Below are positions 49,205-62,700 of a DNA stretch of 64,000 nucleotides, one piece after another. The translations under genes and the position numbers were made by a program. Below the pieces are notes generated by a model. That model worked only from the letters and a program-made list of their open reading frames with translations. It did not search any database and had not been told where the DNA came from. Each line of letters opens with the position of its first letter. The first letter of the stretch is position 1. This DNA is from Otis tarda (Eukaryota; Chordata; Aves; Otidiformes; Otididae), in contig CM048552.1 of the NCBI GenBank assembly GCA_026413225.1, forward strand, positions 145,713,053 to 145,777,052, in the 5' to 3' direction.

Positions 49205-52200
49205 GGACATGTATAAGTTAAGAACAATACAGAATTGACTTGTTCTTATAATGTAAAAGCCAGGCTAGCAGCTGTGTGCATTTCTCAGAGCATAAAAAAC
49301 CCAAGCACTGACCTGTAAAACAGAAATAGTAGTAACATCTGCTAGACTTCTGGCTCTGAAATCACATTCCCTGAGAGGAAGTTTCCAAGAGAAAGGCTGG
49401 GCACTTATGTAAGATACCATTTCCCTTTTCAATTAATTGTGCTTCTCTTTTGAAACTCTACTTAAAAGCCTGAGTGCAAAACCACATACATCTCTCTTCT
49501 CTGGGAATAAAAGTACTAAGGCAAAGTAACAAACTGCCATGGCATTGGCATAGAAACAGATTTATCAATGCCTTTCAGAATCTGGGGTATATTAGATGAC
49601 ACTCTTTGCTTACTCTCTGCTCTTCTAATCAGTCCTTTTCTACAAACTAGGCTCCTAGACATGGTCTTCTCAATCCCATTGTGGGGGATCAAGCAGTCCT
49701 GTATTCACTGTTCTATGTGGAACAACACCAGGATCTCACACAGGCAGAAACGCTGCTGCTGCTTATGCTCTCTCTGCTTGGCAATTTAGGGTCTTTCTCC
49801 TAAATTCTCAATGCTGCTAAAGGTTTTGACACTCCACAGAACTTCCTAGAGGGTCAAAGTCTGCCCTCCCATGACACGAATTCCCAGCAACTTCCTCTCA
49901 GTTGTGAGTAGATATTTAAAGCAGAACTTGGTCTCATCTTCTTCTTTCTCCTTATACGTTTGCCAGATGGCTTTACTTAATGTCTGCTCCCTGGATTGGC
50001 TCTTAGATTGATTTTTTCCCTCTACACTTGCCATCTGCTGGTCCAAACAGCTAAATGATGCACTTGCTTTTCAATCTCACAGCATTGATTCATTCTCACT
50101 GTCTACTTGGCATCCAAAATCGTATGGCAAGCAGACAGGCAGTTCTGGGTAAGGCCTTGCTCCACCAACAGGAATTTTCTCCTTCTTGTGCCTTTGAGAG
50201 CCATTACTCAGGAGCAAAGTCATAAGAGGGAACAAAGCCAGAGTGAAAGACAAGTATCGAGAGGAACTGAACCGTGTTGTCTCAATGATGGAAAGTGGTC
50301 TGTGTCATGGGTATTGCCTGGAAGCAGGATTTGCAGCCTCAGCAGTTGGCATGTTGTGGCCTCATACAAAGAGGAGACATCATGTTGTGCAGCGGCTAAT
50401 GGCAGAGAATTGCACGTGCACTTCCAAAAGAAACAAATGCTATGTAGAAAAAAAATTACTTAGATCCTCTGAATCTTTTGCAGGGGCTTTGGGTACCATC
50501 TTGCTTTTTTCAGTAACAATATACAGAGACTGCTGAAATAACCGATGTGAACGTGGATACCACGCCCGTGCCCTGCTGGGTACGCAGCCTGGGCACCATT
50601 CCACGGCAGAGGGAACGGCGAGCGACCACTGCTTGCCTTTCCAGAGCCCAGAGCTCTGGCAGCCAGGACAGAGGCCTGTGAAACTGCAGCAGCAGCTGGC
50701 TGAGAAGGGTGTGAGGAAGAGAACAGAGGCAGCACAGAGGGAAGCAGAAGGGAAAGGTGCCAAAAGGTCTTGCTATGACCCCACCTAAATGCCTAACAGC
50801 AAGGTACTACTGAGCTGCCTGCAAGTGCACATTTTACCCATCTTGTTACTTTAAGCTCAGAATTTTTTAGAGACCATTCCGTCTCCTGAGTGTTTGCACA
50901 GTTCCAAGCACAATAGCTCCTTGTGCTGGCTGAGTCCTTTGAACGCTACGAGAATACAATTAAATAATAAGAGCAGTAAAAAGCTTGGTGCTATTCATAC
51001 TTGAGAAGATCTTGCATGAGTCTGGACAAATCATAGCCACAGCAACATTCAACAAACACATTTACTAATCCTTTCATTATTATACTTGCTCTCAAAGGTA
51101 TTTTAAAGACAAGAAACCCCACTCCTTTAATGAAAAAATATTCATTTCATTTCATAACTGAGTGCCACAAAAGACCAACAATTTATCCAAATAGTCTTAG
51201 TGAACAAAAGCTTGAGAACTCCTAGTTCAATGCTTAAATTTGCATATACACGTCTTTTTCTGATTCTCTTGTGTTTTTGGTGGCTCGGCTGACATCCAAA
51301 TAGTCTGCCTGCTCACGTTTGCATCATATGGTGAAGTAAGTGGGAACAGTGTGAGGTCTGCAGCATCTAGATCTCTTAACATTTAGATAAATGCTGACAC
51401 TACAGACCTGGTCCTACTTTTCCAGAGCTTCCCACCTCAGTTATGAAACTAATAAATCTATCCCAGCTGTTCAGTGTCCTTGGTCTCAGCAGCTCTGATC
51501 CAACGCCCACTGAGGCCAAAAGTAAGATTCCCTAATTACCCAATGAGCACCAAATTAAGCTCAATTAGACGAGTGCAACTGAAGAACAAGATGTATAAAT
51601 TCTTTTGCGATGCAAATTCCTTTGCTACTGAACTGTATTGCACTGACCCGCCTGCTCCAGGTCTTCGTGTAATCTGATACTTCATACACCACCCAGCGCT
51701 CAAGGGAGTGGTGCTGAGAAACAGATTTCTTGAAATTCCCAAGCTGCTTTATCTACTTCACGCTAGTGGTTCACAAAGAAACGACAATCATATTTCTGGT
51801 TGTCACCATGAATGGAAGGATAGAAATTCAGTGACAAGTTATAAAATGTTACATCTGCTCGAGAAGGTAGAACAACCAGCCAAAACCAATGTGTCACAGA
51901 AATGTGTAAAACGGCACCAGATCTAGGCAGATACAGATACTCGGCACAAGCCGAGTCTATATTTGAAAGCTGCACTGGTACAGATGTTAGTAGGTGTACT
52001 GAATAAAGGACAGGAAGACTGTACCACCAGTCTGCATATCCATGGTAACCAAGAGAGGATCTCCTGGGGAAAGGAGTGCTGAGATGGGGAACAAAGGAGC
52101 TTTATTCTTTTCCCCTTTGCATTAGGGCTAAATAGCTTTCACATTATATAGCAAGATTATTCAGGCTGGGGCTGTGTTCACCCCTGGATAATACGAGTAA

Positions 52201-53007
52201 TGAGGAAAAAGAACAACATGGGTTCACCAGCATCCTCAGTCGTCAGAGGGCGTGTCTAGCTTGCACTGTGGTCCATGTCTCTGCATGCTCACAGCTATTG
52301 TTTCACCTAGGCTAAAGTTGATGCAAACACACCCAGTCACATTACAGCCAACCCATTATAATATACACAATACAGTACAGTACCCAGGACATAGACTGGG
52401 CAGTTAGGGCACGCAAGCTGAAGACAGAAACAATGGCCTGCTATGCAGCTAGCAGTATACAGTATTTAGGTACGAAGCACCAATACAGCTCATTTCTCTT
52501 TGTGTACACGAGTATGTTCTGAATACATTTCTGATGATGCAGTTGCATCCACTCTAGGCAAGGTTTGACAACCTTTATTGGCTTATAACTACTCAGAAAA
52601 GCGCTCTTACTGTCAAAGGACACCATTCAGACAAAGAATGAGCTATTGCATAAGCAATGAAATGACTGGGATCTCCATACAATGCACAGTGTCCTCCCAC
52701 GTGTGCCTACTGCATTACTGTAATGATTGAAAGGGGCAAGCCCTTGAGCTCCTGCTCCTCTGTGTACCCCAAACGACCCCTGCAGAACCACCATCTCTCT
52801 CCATTTCCTTCTACTTATCACTGGGACAAGAGGCGGTGCTGCGGCCGTCACTGAGCTGAGCCCATGCAGACTGGCTGCGGCGTATCTGCGTGCCCAGCTG
52901 CCAGGCAGGAAGCCAAACAGAACAAAAGAAATAGGCACTGCCTGCCCTGTTGCTGTATCTAAACTCTGAAGTAGCAGGATAAAAAAAATTATTACAAACA
53001 CAGTTAC

Positions 53008-53132
53008 TTAGTAACTTTTCATAATCTCCTTTTCTTGTTCTCCTGCCCCTGCCACAAATTTCAGTTTATTCCGTTTGCGAGTCTGGCAGCACGAGGTCCA
53101 TTTCTCTGGATCATTCCTGGTGGAGGTCCTCT
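53008..53132 (-). other. Exon-like open stretch of unknown identity
   Basis: On the minus strand a strong acceptor (actgtttcttgcctctag) is followed by 40 open codons (RTSTRNDPEKWTSCCQTRKR, then NKLKFVAGAGEQEKEIMKSY) and a stop. The plus strand also has an acceptor-like tract here (ccacaaatttcag at about 53051-53063) with an open frame of 23 codons, so the direction is ambiguous. I do not recognise either peptide. It could be a terminal exon of an unknown gene, a noncoding exon, or chance. Confidence 0.15.
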
Positions 53133-56100
53133 CTAGAGGCAAGAAACAGTGACATCAAAAAGAAAAGGGGAAAGAAAGAAAACGGAAACATAAAGCCCTA
53201 ACATACTCAAAAAGCCATCTGAACATCCAAACAGGAGCAGAAAAGCTCCTTCTTCTTTGTAAATATATCTTTTGTTTCCATACTATACTGTCTACAGGGT
53301 ATTTTTTTTTATAATAGTCTGTTCTAAAATAAGTTGAGCATGGTCTTGTTACTAAATATTGTATGATTTTATAATCATACAGCAGAGCAAATTACTTTCC
53401 TAATCTGGAATACATTTTTAAATTCTCCAGTGCCTTTAAGAAAATGGAGCTTAAGTACCTTTTATTTCTCCAATGACATATAAGCCCAAGAAAAAGTTAT
53501 TTTCTCTCTATTTCAGTTGGTTTTGAAAGTCTTGAAATTGACAGTTGTGTGTAAACAATTTACACCTTCACTTTTACAGCTACATGAAATCAGTATTGAT
53601 TTATGCAGCACACAAAGTCTATCTCTTGATTAACTTCCCTTCAGGCTTTCATTGTAAGCCAGGGATATTTATTAGAGATGAGGTAACAGTGATACTTGTA
53701 TTAATTTCTTTCATTATATTCAGTTGCTTGTAACTTCGGCAGGTGGTGTAACTTTTAGGTGCTTTGAGTGAGAGGGCAAAAGGATGAATAGCTTGTGACA
53801 GCATAACTGAAGTCCACCCCAGACACAAGAAGCAGGTTATGGCTGCACAATGAACCCTGGTTCCAACACACTCAAGTTTGTGCTTTGGCTCGGCAAAGTA
53901 AGTAACGCTTTTCTCAAGCGGTCTGCACAAGCTCCTCAGGGTTTTCTGGTTTAACACACGGCACATTATTAGACATTACAGATCCAACACAATGAATTAA
54001 AGCATTTAAAAACTGAAGCGGTTTCCCCTGGTGTTTGACAATCTGCTGTTCCTAAACAAAGTGGCTGAGAGTTTAATAAGTAACAGCAGGAAGATTAGTT
54101 AAAATCTGAAGTTCATTTTTATTAAGAATCTTGTCATGTAAGCAGACTACTTGCATGTTCCTGTCACAGCAGCTCTCTCACCTACACTAACAAACGGCCT
54201 TTGATTCCTTATCCTAACCTGTTAAAGCAGGTATTGTCTCCAGATCACCACACGCTGTACAGACCTGTTGTGGAATATAGCATTGTAATGACACCACAGC
54301 AAACTCTTGGGCTGAGCTAATACAAGCTCTCAGCTTTAGTCCAAATTTGACAGCAAAGTAAACAGAGTTAGGATGATGGTGAATGCCATTGTAAATTCCA
54401 GCCCAATCCCATTCTGAAGAGTTGATGGAGAAAATAAAATGGTGTAATAATTTACAAATATTATGACAAAAACTGTACGTTGGTCAGTTTTATCTTGCCT
54501 TACGCTTCAGAAATAGAGGCTATTAAAATAACAACTAGTCAGACAAGAAAAGCTAAAAGGAAATGAGGCTTTATACGGTGGAGATACCGCTGACAAAATT
54601 TAGTGTTGTGGGAGCAGATGTAGTTGGAAAAATAATTTGCAAGTTCATTTTGTGGAGATGGAGCCAGGAAGCCCTTGCTGGAGGCTCCCACCACCATCAC
54701 CCACAGATCCAGAGTCCCCATGAGTCCAACAGGAAGGTTCATACTGAGATACACTTATTTGCACACACGGTCCTCTGTTACAACCCAAATTATTGTTGTG
54801 ATTGAGCTAAATCTTGTGGCTTTCATTCAGACTGCAAAGCAGCTAAGCTAGTTATTAAACCAGATAGTTGAAGCAGCATGAATAAAAATTAGAGAATTAG
54901 ACTTAAAGGTTATGGTCTAATTGCCAGTAAACCCATTTATTTATTTATTTTGCTTTAACTAAGACACTTGCTACCTCAGGCTCATTGCAAGAGCTGTAAA
55001 GAAAATTTCTGCAAAATTTCAAGAAAATTGATCAAAACCCTTTTGTGTACACACAACAAACAATTTACACTGTTCTCCGCTAAAAGAGTCATTCGGCATC
55101 AGATTCACAGGACCAGCTTTTACTAAAAAAATTCTCTCACCATGAGAAAGGTTATGGAAACAACTTCTTTACTCTAGAGCAGATAGCATTTTCCTTAAAG
55201 CACTCCAACAACGTCCAAATATAAACCCTCATATGCTTGCGCTAACAGTGCTGAGTTACACAAGAGATGGTAACCAGCTGAAAGAGCATAATTTCGTCAA
55301 AACAGCAGGTCAGCTAGCATTATCCTTCCGTATACTGCAGACTCATTGCAAATGTCAGAGAGGAGCCAGACTGTTTACTTTTGGACCAACCGTCAGTCTC
55401 ATAAAAACTTTGAACTTTGCCTCTTCAAGGACTGAAGCCCACTTGGGGATCCTGGAATATCAGGTATGCGGTATTGAATTATTACATACTCATGATTTCA
55501 GCTTGCTTCTAGGAAAAAAAGGTCTCTCTTTCTCCTATCACCTTCCACTGTTAAATTTCAGGCTAAAAAACACCAGGAAAATTAGTAACCCAAGTTACTG
55601 TTGTGATTGAGTCAAGCACTACTGAAGCAACAACTATAATTCAGAGCAAGTGTAAAATGCAACAGAGCTTCTTTATCCAAGAAGAAAAGGAAAGCAACAG
55701 AACTATCATCTATAGATGCATGGCAAGTCCAAAGAAGCAAATGATGTTGTGAACCAAAGGAATGTCCCTTAAGATTGCTATCACAAATGCAGATATTTGT
55801 GTGGCAGAGATGTTTCTGTGGGAAAGGACAGAAGGAAGGACAGAAGGAAGCAAAGAGAAACTCTGCAGGAACAAAAATACAGGAAAGGAAGCAGAAAGTC
55901 TTGAGAGAGTGAAAACAGCTGTTGGGAAAACTTCCCCAAAAAGGCCTAATGACAGAGCACCACCTCACTGGTGGGGGAACAAAGTAAAGGGTGATGCTCA
56001 GAGAAGCCTCCCTCCTCTTAGCTGAATTGTACTTCATCCTTGGAATCTAGGTTTGTTTTTTTCTTTTAATTATCAGGATTGGATTTGGCTTCATCAATAG

Positions 56101-59100
56101 AAATTAACATTAGCTAAAGCATATTAAAAATTGCCCAATTTTGACCTAAGTTTTGACAGCCTGAACTCAAGTGAACCCAGGGTCACAATGTCAGTTCTGA
56201 CCTTACAGCCCTTCCTCGTTCTGTCTTTCCCAAGTATGGTTTTACTTGTACACGCTACTCTCTGTTCTTAAATGCCTGTGCAAAAGTGGAAGAAGCAGCA
56301 GTAGATCCACCTTCAGGTGAATTTTGCTGAATTCTTTCACAGCTGTGGCAAGAATTAATGATGGCAAACCTGTCAAAAGAAGCTGATGAGCCTATTCTAC
56401 AACACACAGCAGGAGAGCTAAGCACCACACCACCCAGTGGGACCCAGCACTCGCAGGAGTTGCTAGAAGGCTCCCTTCTCCTGTGTTGAACTCCATCAGT
56501 CTTTCACAGGAGCCAGTAATGCTCCTCACTGTATTCTGCAGCCCAGCTTACCAGACGCATTACCTTCAGACCACCATGGCATCCAATACGGCGCTCCTTT
56601 GGGCACGTGTACAGGGGAAGCAGGCACCTGTGAAATTCTGTCCAGCAGACAGAAGAGCAGATTTCCTGAGATCCCTTAGGCTTCTTAGCTGATTGTAGAA
56701 TGTGCTATGGTTTCTCAAAACTAACCAGTTGCTTCACAGACAAGAAACTTGTGAGGAGAATGTGTAAATTCATTCACAATATATGCTCCTCAAGAAATAT
56801 GTAACACAGATTGGAACTGACATTAAAGATGACCCACACCCTATATAAGCCTCACAAAAACTGCCTAGTTATTCACTTTTCCAGCTTGGCAAGCTAAGCC
56901 TCCATACTCAGTGTCAAGCTAAAACATTTGTTAAAATAATTCTTGGCTTCCTTCCACTCCAAACAAATTCATCAGGCAGATATTTCAACTTATTTTTGAC
57001 TCAAGCAAGCAGAAGTAGGGAGGTACAAAAGTTAGATATAAAAGCCTTCATTAGCTAGAATATGATTTTTTTTTTGGTACACCTTTTTCTTCCACACAAG
57101 GATAATGGAAGATTTCAGCTATTTTTGAGGTCACTGTCTCCAATTAAGAGTAACACATGAGCTTTAAACAAATCAGACAACCGTGGAACAATTTTAATCC
57201 CTGAATGAATAAATCCCTTGGGGGACCTGGCTGCAGAGAAATCAATGGGCAATTCTGTTAAGCCTTAACAGAGCATAAGGCACAATCTGGCTTCTACAAT
57301 GAACCTCAAAGCCACAAATACTGTCATAAGAATTTATCAGATCCGTGTGATCAGTCATCAGTGTACAGAGCCCGATTAAACCCAGAATGTCTTCTGCGTA
57401 CAGCAGCTGTCAGAACAGCGTTGTGCTAGATCATCTTTGGGTTAGGGGCTAAAATCTTATGGGGAAAAAATGAGACAGTAATAAATGTTAAGTGGGCAAA
57501 TACTCATTTGTTGCAGGGAACTGCCACTCTTACCAGCACCCTGCTGCTCACTGATCTTACCTCTAGCTCAGAAGTGTTAAGAGAAGCGTCAGCTGTGACT
57601 GTGAGAAGCTTGGCATTTGCTCCCACAGCCTTTCACAGCAACATATAAATGACCTCTCCTGCCCTACAGACTGGAAGTGCTCTCTCTAACTGTGGGATCA
57701 AACACAAATCATTCATATCATGCTACAAAAATACATCGCAAGCTGGCACAGAAAACAGAACTGTGCTTTAAAAAAAAAAAAAAAATCATCATAACAGAAG
57801 AGGCCATTTCCCTTCCCGCTCAATATAACTAAACCCTCACCTACTGACATCTCTCAGGGTAAGGACAAAATCACTTTGCTTGGTATACTGATACAGCCTA
57901 GCCCATATCTAGGAGCCTCTGCAGCATGCCTCAGGCTGCACCTGTTCTTGTAACCATTCTATGGCACTGGAGCCAACGGCTTGAAACCAGACTGCTACAC
58001 TCACGTGGTCCTTGGATGAAGGCAACTACATCCACACTGCTTGCTGAAAGACATCGCCAGCCTGTCTAATCAGGACTGTGTCCAGGGCTGTTCGAACAAC
58101 CCAAGAGGACAGGTGATCAGTGACAGCCTGACTCAGGAACGTTCCCTGCACCATTCAGTAGTACAGACGCATCTTTCCTGTCCAGTGACCCAAAACTGTC
58201 CAGATCTGGGCTATGTCCAAGGAGCATGACAGCTGCTTCTTGGCTCGCAGAATCAAATTTCCCTTCCTTGAAACCAAGGGATGTGAACAAGGAAAGAGTG
58301 TGAAAATAACACACATGCAGCTACTACCCAGACAGAGAGCTATGGCACACTCAGTGCTCAGAAGTTCAGAAGTACTCACTCTGAGCATCCACTGTTTAGA
58401 TATATAGTTCTAGAAAGTCAAGTTTTTCAGAGTTATTAAATGCTTAAAGAGAAAGATGGGAGCCATTACCTCTTGCAATGAATAGGACTCATTAGCTGCT
58501 AAGATGTACAGTGGGATTTTCAGGTTAGGTGCCTCAATCCTATTGCACTTGACTAGAATTACATCCCTGAAGATGTTAAAAGCCTCTGTGTAAGAGAGAT
58601 GCTTCTGTTATCCCTTGGCACACAACCACAATGTCTCTAATCCATTTTGCTGGCTTATGAAAGAAAGAAAGACAGAAGTAATACTACAAGCATTTTCCTC
58701 CCTCTCCTGGGTAAATAAAAAATATCACCTGCATGTTTCAGCTTTGAGATCTTGCTTCAAGTCTACCTCTGAGCAAATAAATGGAAGTCCTGTGGAAGGT
58801 GCTGAGGTAAATTTCAACATTGCTGGGCAGTGTGAGACACAGAACAGGCAGAAAAAGTTAAGTAGTTTAATTCACATTGGTTCGGCCTTCTGTCAAAGAG
58901 TTTTTGTGGAGGAAATTAAAATAGGGAACTTGAAGTCATTAGAAAGAACAAATAGTTTTCATAGTGGCACTTAACTTTTTCCCCAGCATCCTTTCACTGA
59001 TGTATGCTATCCAGAACTCTGTAATCTGCACAATCAATTTAAAACACCAATATAGTTATCACCTCACTTTGAAAAACTAAACTATTAAAGAATCACAGCA

Positions 59101-59744
59101 CTTCTCCATCAGTCGGTTCAGCAGCAATTAGATAAGCTGACTTTACAGTCTGCAGCACACTTCCTACTTTTATCTCACTTATAGAAAGATGTGGAAAGCT
59201 GTAAGATTTTAAAAAGTAATACATATAGTCTACCATAGCTCCCATTATTTTAAATCAAATAACCTTTGACATAAGTATATAGTCAAAGTGAATATTTGAG
59301 AGCAGTAAACTGGACAGTATTCTCTTACAAAGCAGGTCAGTGAGGAACAAGAAACCCATGGACCAGACACAGTCTATGACTTCACTTTGACAATTTGTGG
59401 CTGAGTGACTGGGGGGGAGGCCTGCATCTGGACAAGAAAGAAAGTGAATCTGTGCTCTGCCAAATGAGTTGACAGTTCTCTCTGGGCTGTGGAAAAAAAA
59501 AACCCTCTCATTTCTGCTATCAAGCAATTAGCACAATAGGAGAAAATGACAGCACACACTGACACAAGGTAATACACCACATTAACTGTTCCCATAAACC
59601 TTACTGGTAAGTAGGAGTGACAGAAATAGAAAATGTTATCCTCCTTACTGTAGCAAGGGCTGTCTTTATGAAAAATAAGTGAAAGCCAAATTTAAGATAA
59701 CTGAAATAGGCTCCACTTTCATAAATTGTTGAGCACTCCTCTCC

Positions 59745-59769
59745 AAAAAAAAAAAAAAAAAAAAAAAAA
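59745..59769. repeat. A25 homopolymer tract
   Basis: The longest pure A run in the window. There is no poly(A) signal or coding remnant before it on the plus strand. Confidence 0.9.
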
Positions 59770-62700
59770 TCAGTCTTTAAAGTCCATCTACCTTCAGTGT
59801 CCCAAAGACACCAGCCACTTAGCAAAACTCACAACACTTCACTCAAACACACTACCTTGTCTTTCTTTAAAATCTCCCTTTCAAAATTCTGGGAGAATAC
59901 CACTGATGAGAAGAATATTTTCTTTTTCATGTTTGCTTGGATTATGTGCCAGTGTAGCAAAATCCAGCTACCACTGCTGGCCCCAATGGACCACGCAAGA
60001 CACCAAGAAGGAGGATCTCTGCACATCTGCATGTTCATTCATGCTTACAAAACTGAGGATACACAGATCTAAGAGACTGATTGGCCTATTTTAACTGTTT
60101 GCTTAACCAGTGATCAACCCCAAGTTTATCATCTACTCTTTTTGATTCACAATCTTTTGTATATTTGTTAATGACATGCTGCTGAAGGAATAGACACTGA
60201 TCTGTTTGGCTAAAGACATCAAGTAAACTCTATTTTGTCATGATGCTGCCACCTATAGTCTTTCTGAATACCACACTACCCCCGCACAGTTTTGATTTTT
60301 ATTTAAATTTATAAAAATTACACTGTTTATCCTTTGATAAAACCCTCAACACCATCCCCCCACCAGAGAAAAGTGAAATAAAAGGTTTGAGGGGGACAAT
60401 CCTTTGTCATCTTTCCTTTGTGATTTCCAGCCCCAAAGATCTTCCCAGTTTTGCCCGCTCCGTTGTTCTCTGATGAAGACTTTGCCATCAGCAGGTCTGA
60501 GAAGAACAGACGACTCTCAGGTGAATGCTTACCAAATGAGCATGAGCAGTTACTTCCAAACCACAGAGAGCATGCCTGAGCACACTATATGACTGGCCTA
60601 CAAAATCACGCAGGGAGGAAGACAGGGATGGAAACCAAATCTAAAGTTTCTGTGAGGCCAAATGGAGGACTCTCACTAGCTACTCCTATATGTACTTCGC
60701 TCATGCTCTATACAAAGAGGTGTAAATTTGCAATCTCTCGATTTTGGAGTTTTACAAGCAGAGACCTAAGCCATAGGTTTTGCACAGCACTCTTAGCTAT
60801 GAAACTCAATTCAGTGGTGGTGCATTAAACGCTGCATTCATTCAGGCGGCCCGTAGCTACAGAAATGAGCAGTTCATTCTTCTTCTAGGAGTGGAAGTGG
60901 TTAGAAGGACAGACAGCATGTCTGTCCCTCCTGAACCTCTAATTTGTCCAAGTATCTATGTCTCTCTTGCACGTTTCCATGTCTCTCTTGCATGGTCAGC
61001 TGATGCAGCGCAGCTCCTGCTTCCCCCCAAATCCTTAATACCTTGCAAAAAGCTTAGTAATACTGATTCCAGCATCAAGGAAAGAATGCCACAGCTGTAA
61101 GATTTCAGGAGTTACTAATTTTGACGGTACGTAGTGCTCTTCTATCTACACATCTGAGTTTTCTTTAAGCTCCATGTTATACTGTATTCATAGCTTCTTT
61201 CTCCAGTTCTGGAATATTTTCCATTTTAGGAAGGAAAGACATCTAATCAAGTGTAGAATCAAATAAACCCCACAATTCCAAAATACAGACAGCTGATAGC
61301 ATTGTATTAGACAATGCGTTAGACGATGAAGCTGTTCCTTTGTTATTCTATTTTTCTTTAAATAGCAGAGTTGCCAAAGCTGATATGATAAAAGAAGAAT
61401 GACACAGAGAAAGAGAAACTGGGTAATCTTCCCATCTCGCTTATCACTTTGAGATACAAAGGGGTAAAACTGCAACTTGGCTCCCTGGCCCAGTACCTTC
61501 ATGTGCTACAGATAAAAAACCAAAGCATACCAAGTCTTTAGCTTTTCAGAGAGGCAATATTAAACAATGCCATTCAAAATAAATTGTCTTTCAAAAAAAA
61601 AAAAACAAAAACAACCCCGTAAACTCTTTTGCTGTTTAAAAAAAGCAGAGCTATTCTGTATTTTTATCCATACAATATAACAAACCTTTTATGGAGACTG
61701 TAGCTTAGCAATGCAAGGTAAAGCACTTTTTATAACTCTGTACTCTCAAGAGTGTGTCTCTTGTAAATCCAGGCTTGCACATCATACCTAAAACCATAAG
61801 TGTATCCATAAAAGACAAAGTTGTACTTCAGCACAGTCAAAACATTTTCCTGGAGGATTCTTTTTAAAGTTACCTCTGTTTCAGCTTAGCAACAGACTTC
61901 ATCAGAAAACCACCTGGTATAGGACAGCACCCAAAGTGCGTACCACCTTGTGCACACGGGGTTTCCCACAGTCTGACTGATGAAGTCTGCTCTGAAGCAG
62001 CTGAGAGCACAGAGAACCACAGGCCAGAGAATTCTGAGAAACAAAATGTACTGGAAGAATACCAAAGAAATCAGTGTCCTGTTTTATCTCAATCTTTTTG
62101 AACATCAGCAGACAGGCTAAAAAGTGTTTGCCCTCAGTAAATACTCTTGTAATTACACTTCACTAGACTCTTTCAAGGTCAGTGGTGACAAACTGCTAAA
62201 AAAATCCCACCGGCTCTCTTACACCTGTTTTGACACATATTTCTCGGAGTCATCCATTTAATCTTCCTCTTGAATTATTTCAAAATTTATCAGAATTTAA
62301 GGCATCACCAATGCACAGAGTGAAACTTGCTCCCAAGGTATATTTAAAACATGCTCTACAACGGTAGATGCACCATCTGCTGTTTAAAAGGCTCTAAGAC
62401 AGTTTTCTGTTAGTTAAATTCCTACAAACGCTCAATAAGCTACTAGTGCCCAGAGGAACTTTGTTGGCTCCAGCTGAGGTTATACAGACTATGAGCACTA
62501 GGAGTAGTGGAACTTGTGAGAGGTATAAGCACAATAAAATGTTACCCCTGAAATCAAGACAATGATTATTTAAGTCTCAACTTCATTAAAAACATGACTG
62601 ATGATTGTTTTTGCAGAAACATCTACTAATACATTTATGCTATACTGCCAGGCTGCTGTCTGTACCTTCCCAGGAGCAGACAGACCCAATTTCTTCTTTT

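Noticed and set aside
51939-51956. Hairpin ACTCGGC-acaa-GCCGAGT
   Set aside because: Terminator-like in shape, but only 7 bp, without a T run, and in a vertebrate genome where such terminators are not used.
55612-56037. 141-codon open frame on the minus strand
   Set aside because: Phe/Ser/Cys-rich translation typical of the antisense of purine-rich sequence; no recognisable domain.
59745-59769. Poly(A) tracts (also at 23235, 33881, 49185, 57770) as tails of processed pseudogenes
   Set aside because: No coding remnant, poly(A) signal or flanking duplication could be found before any of them.
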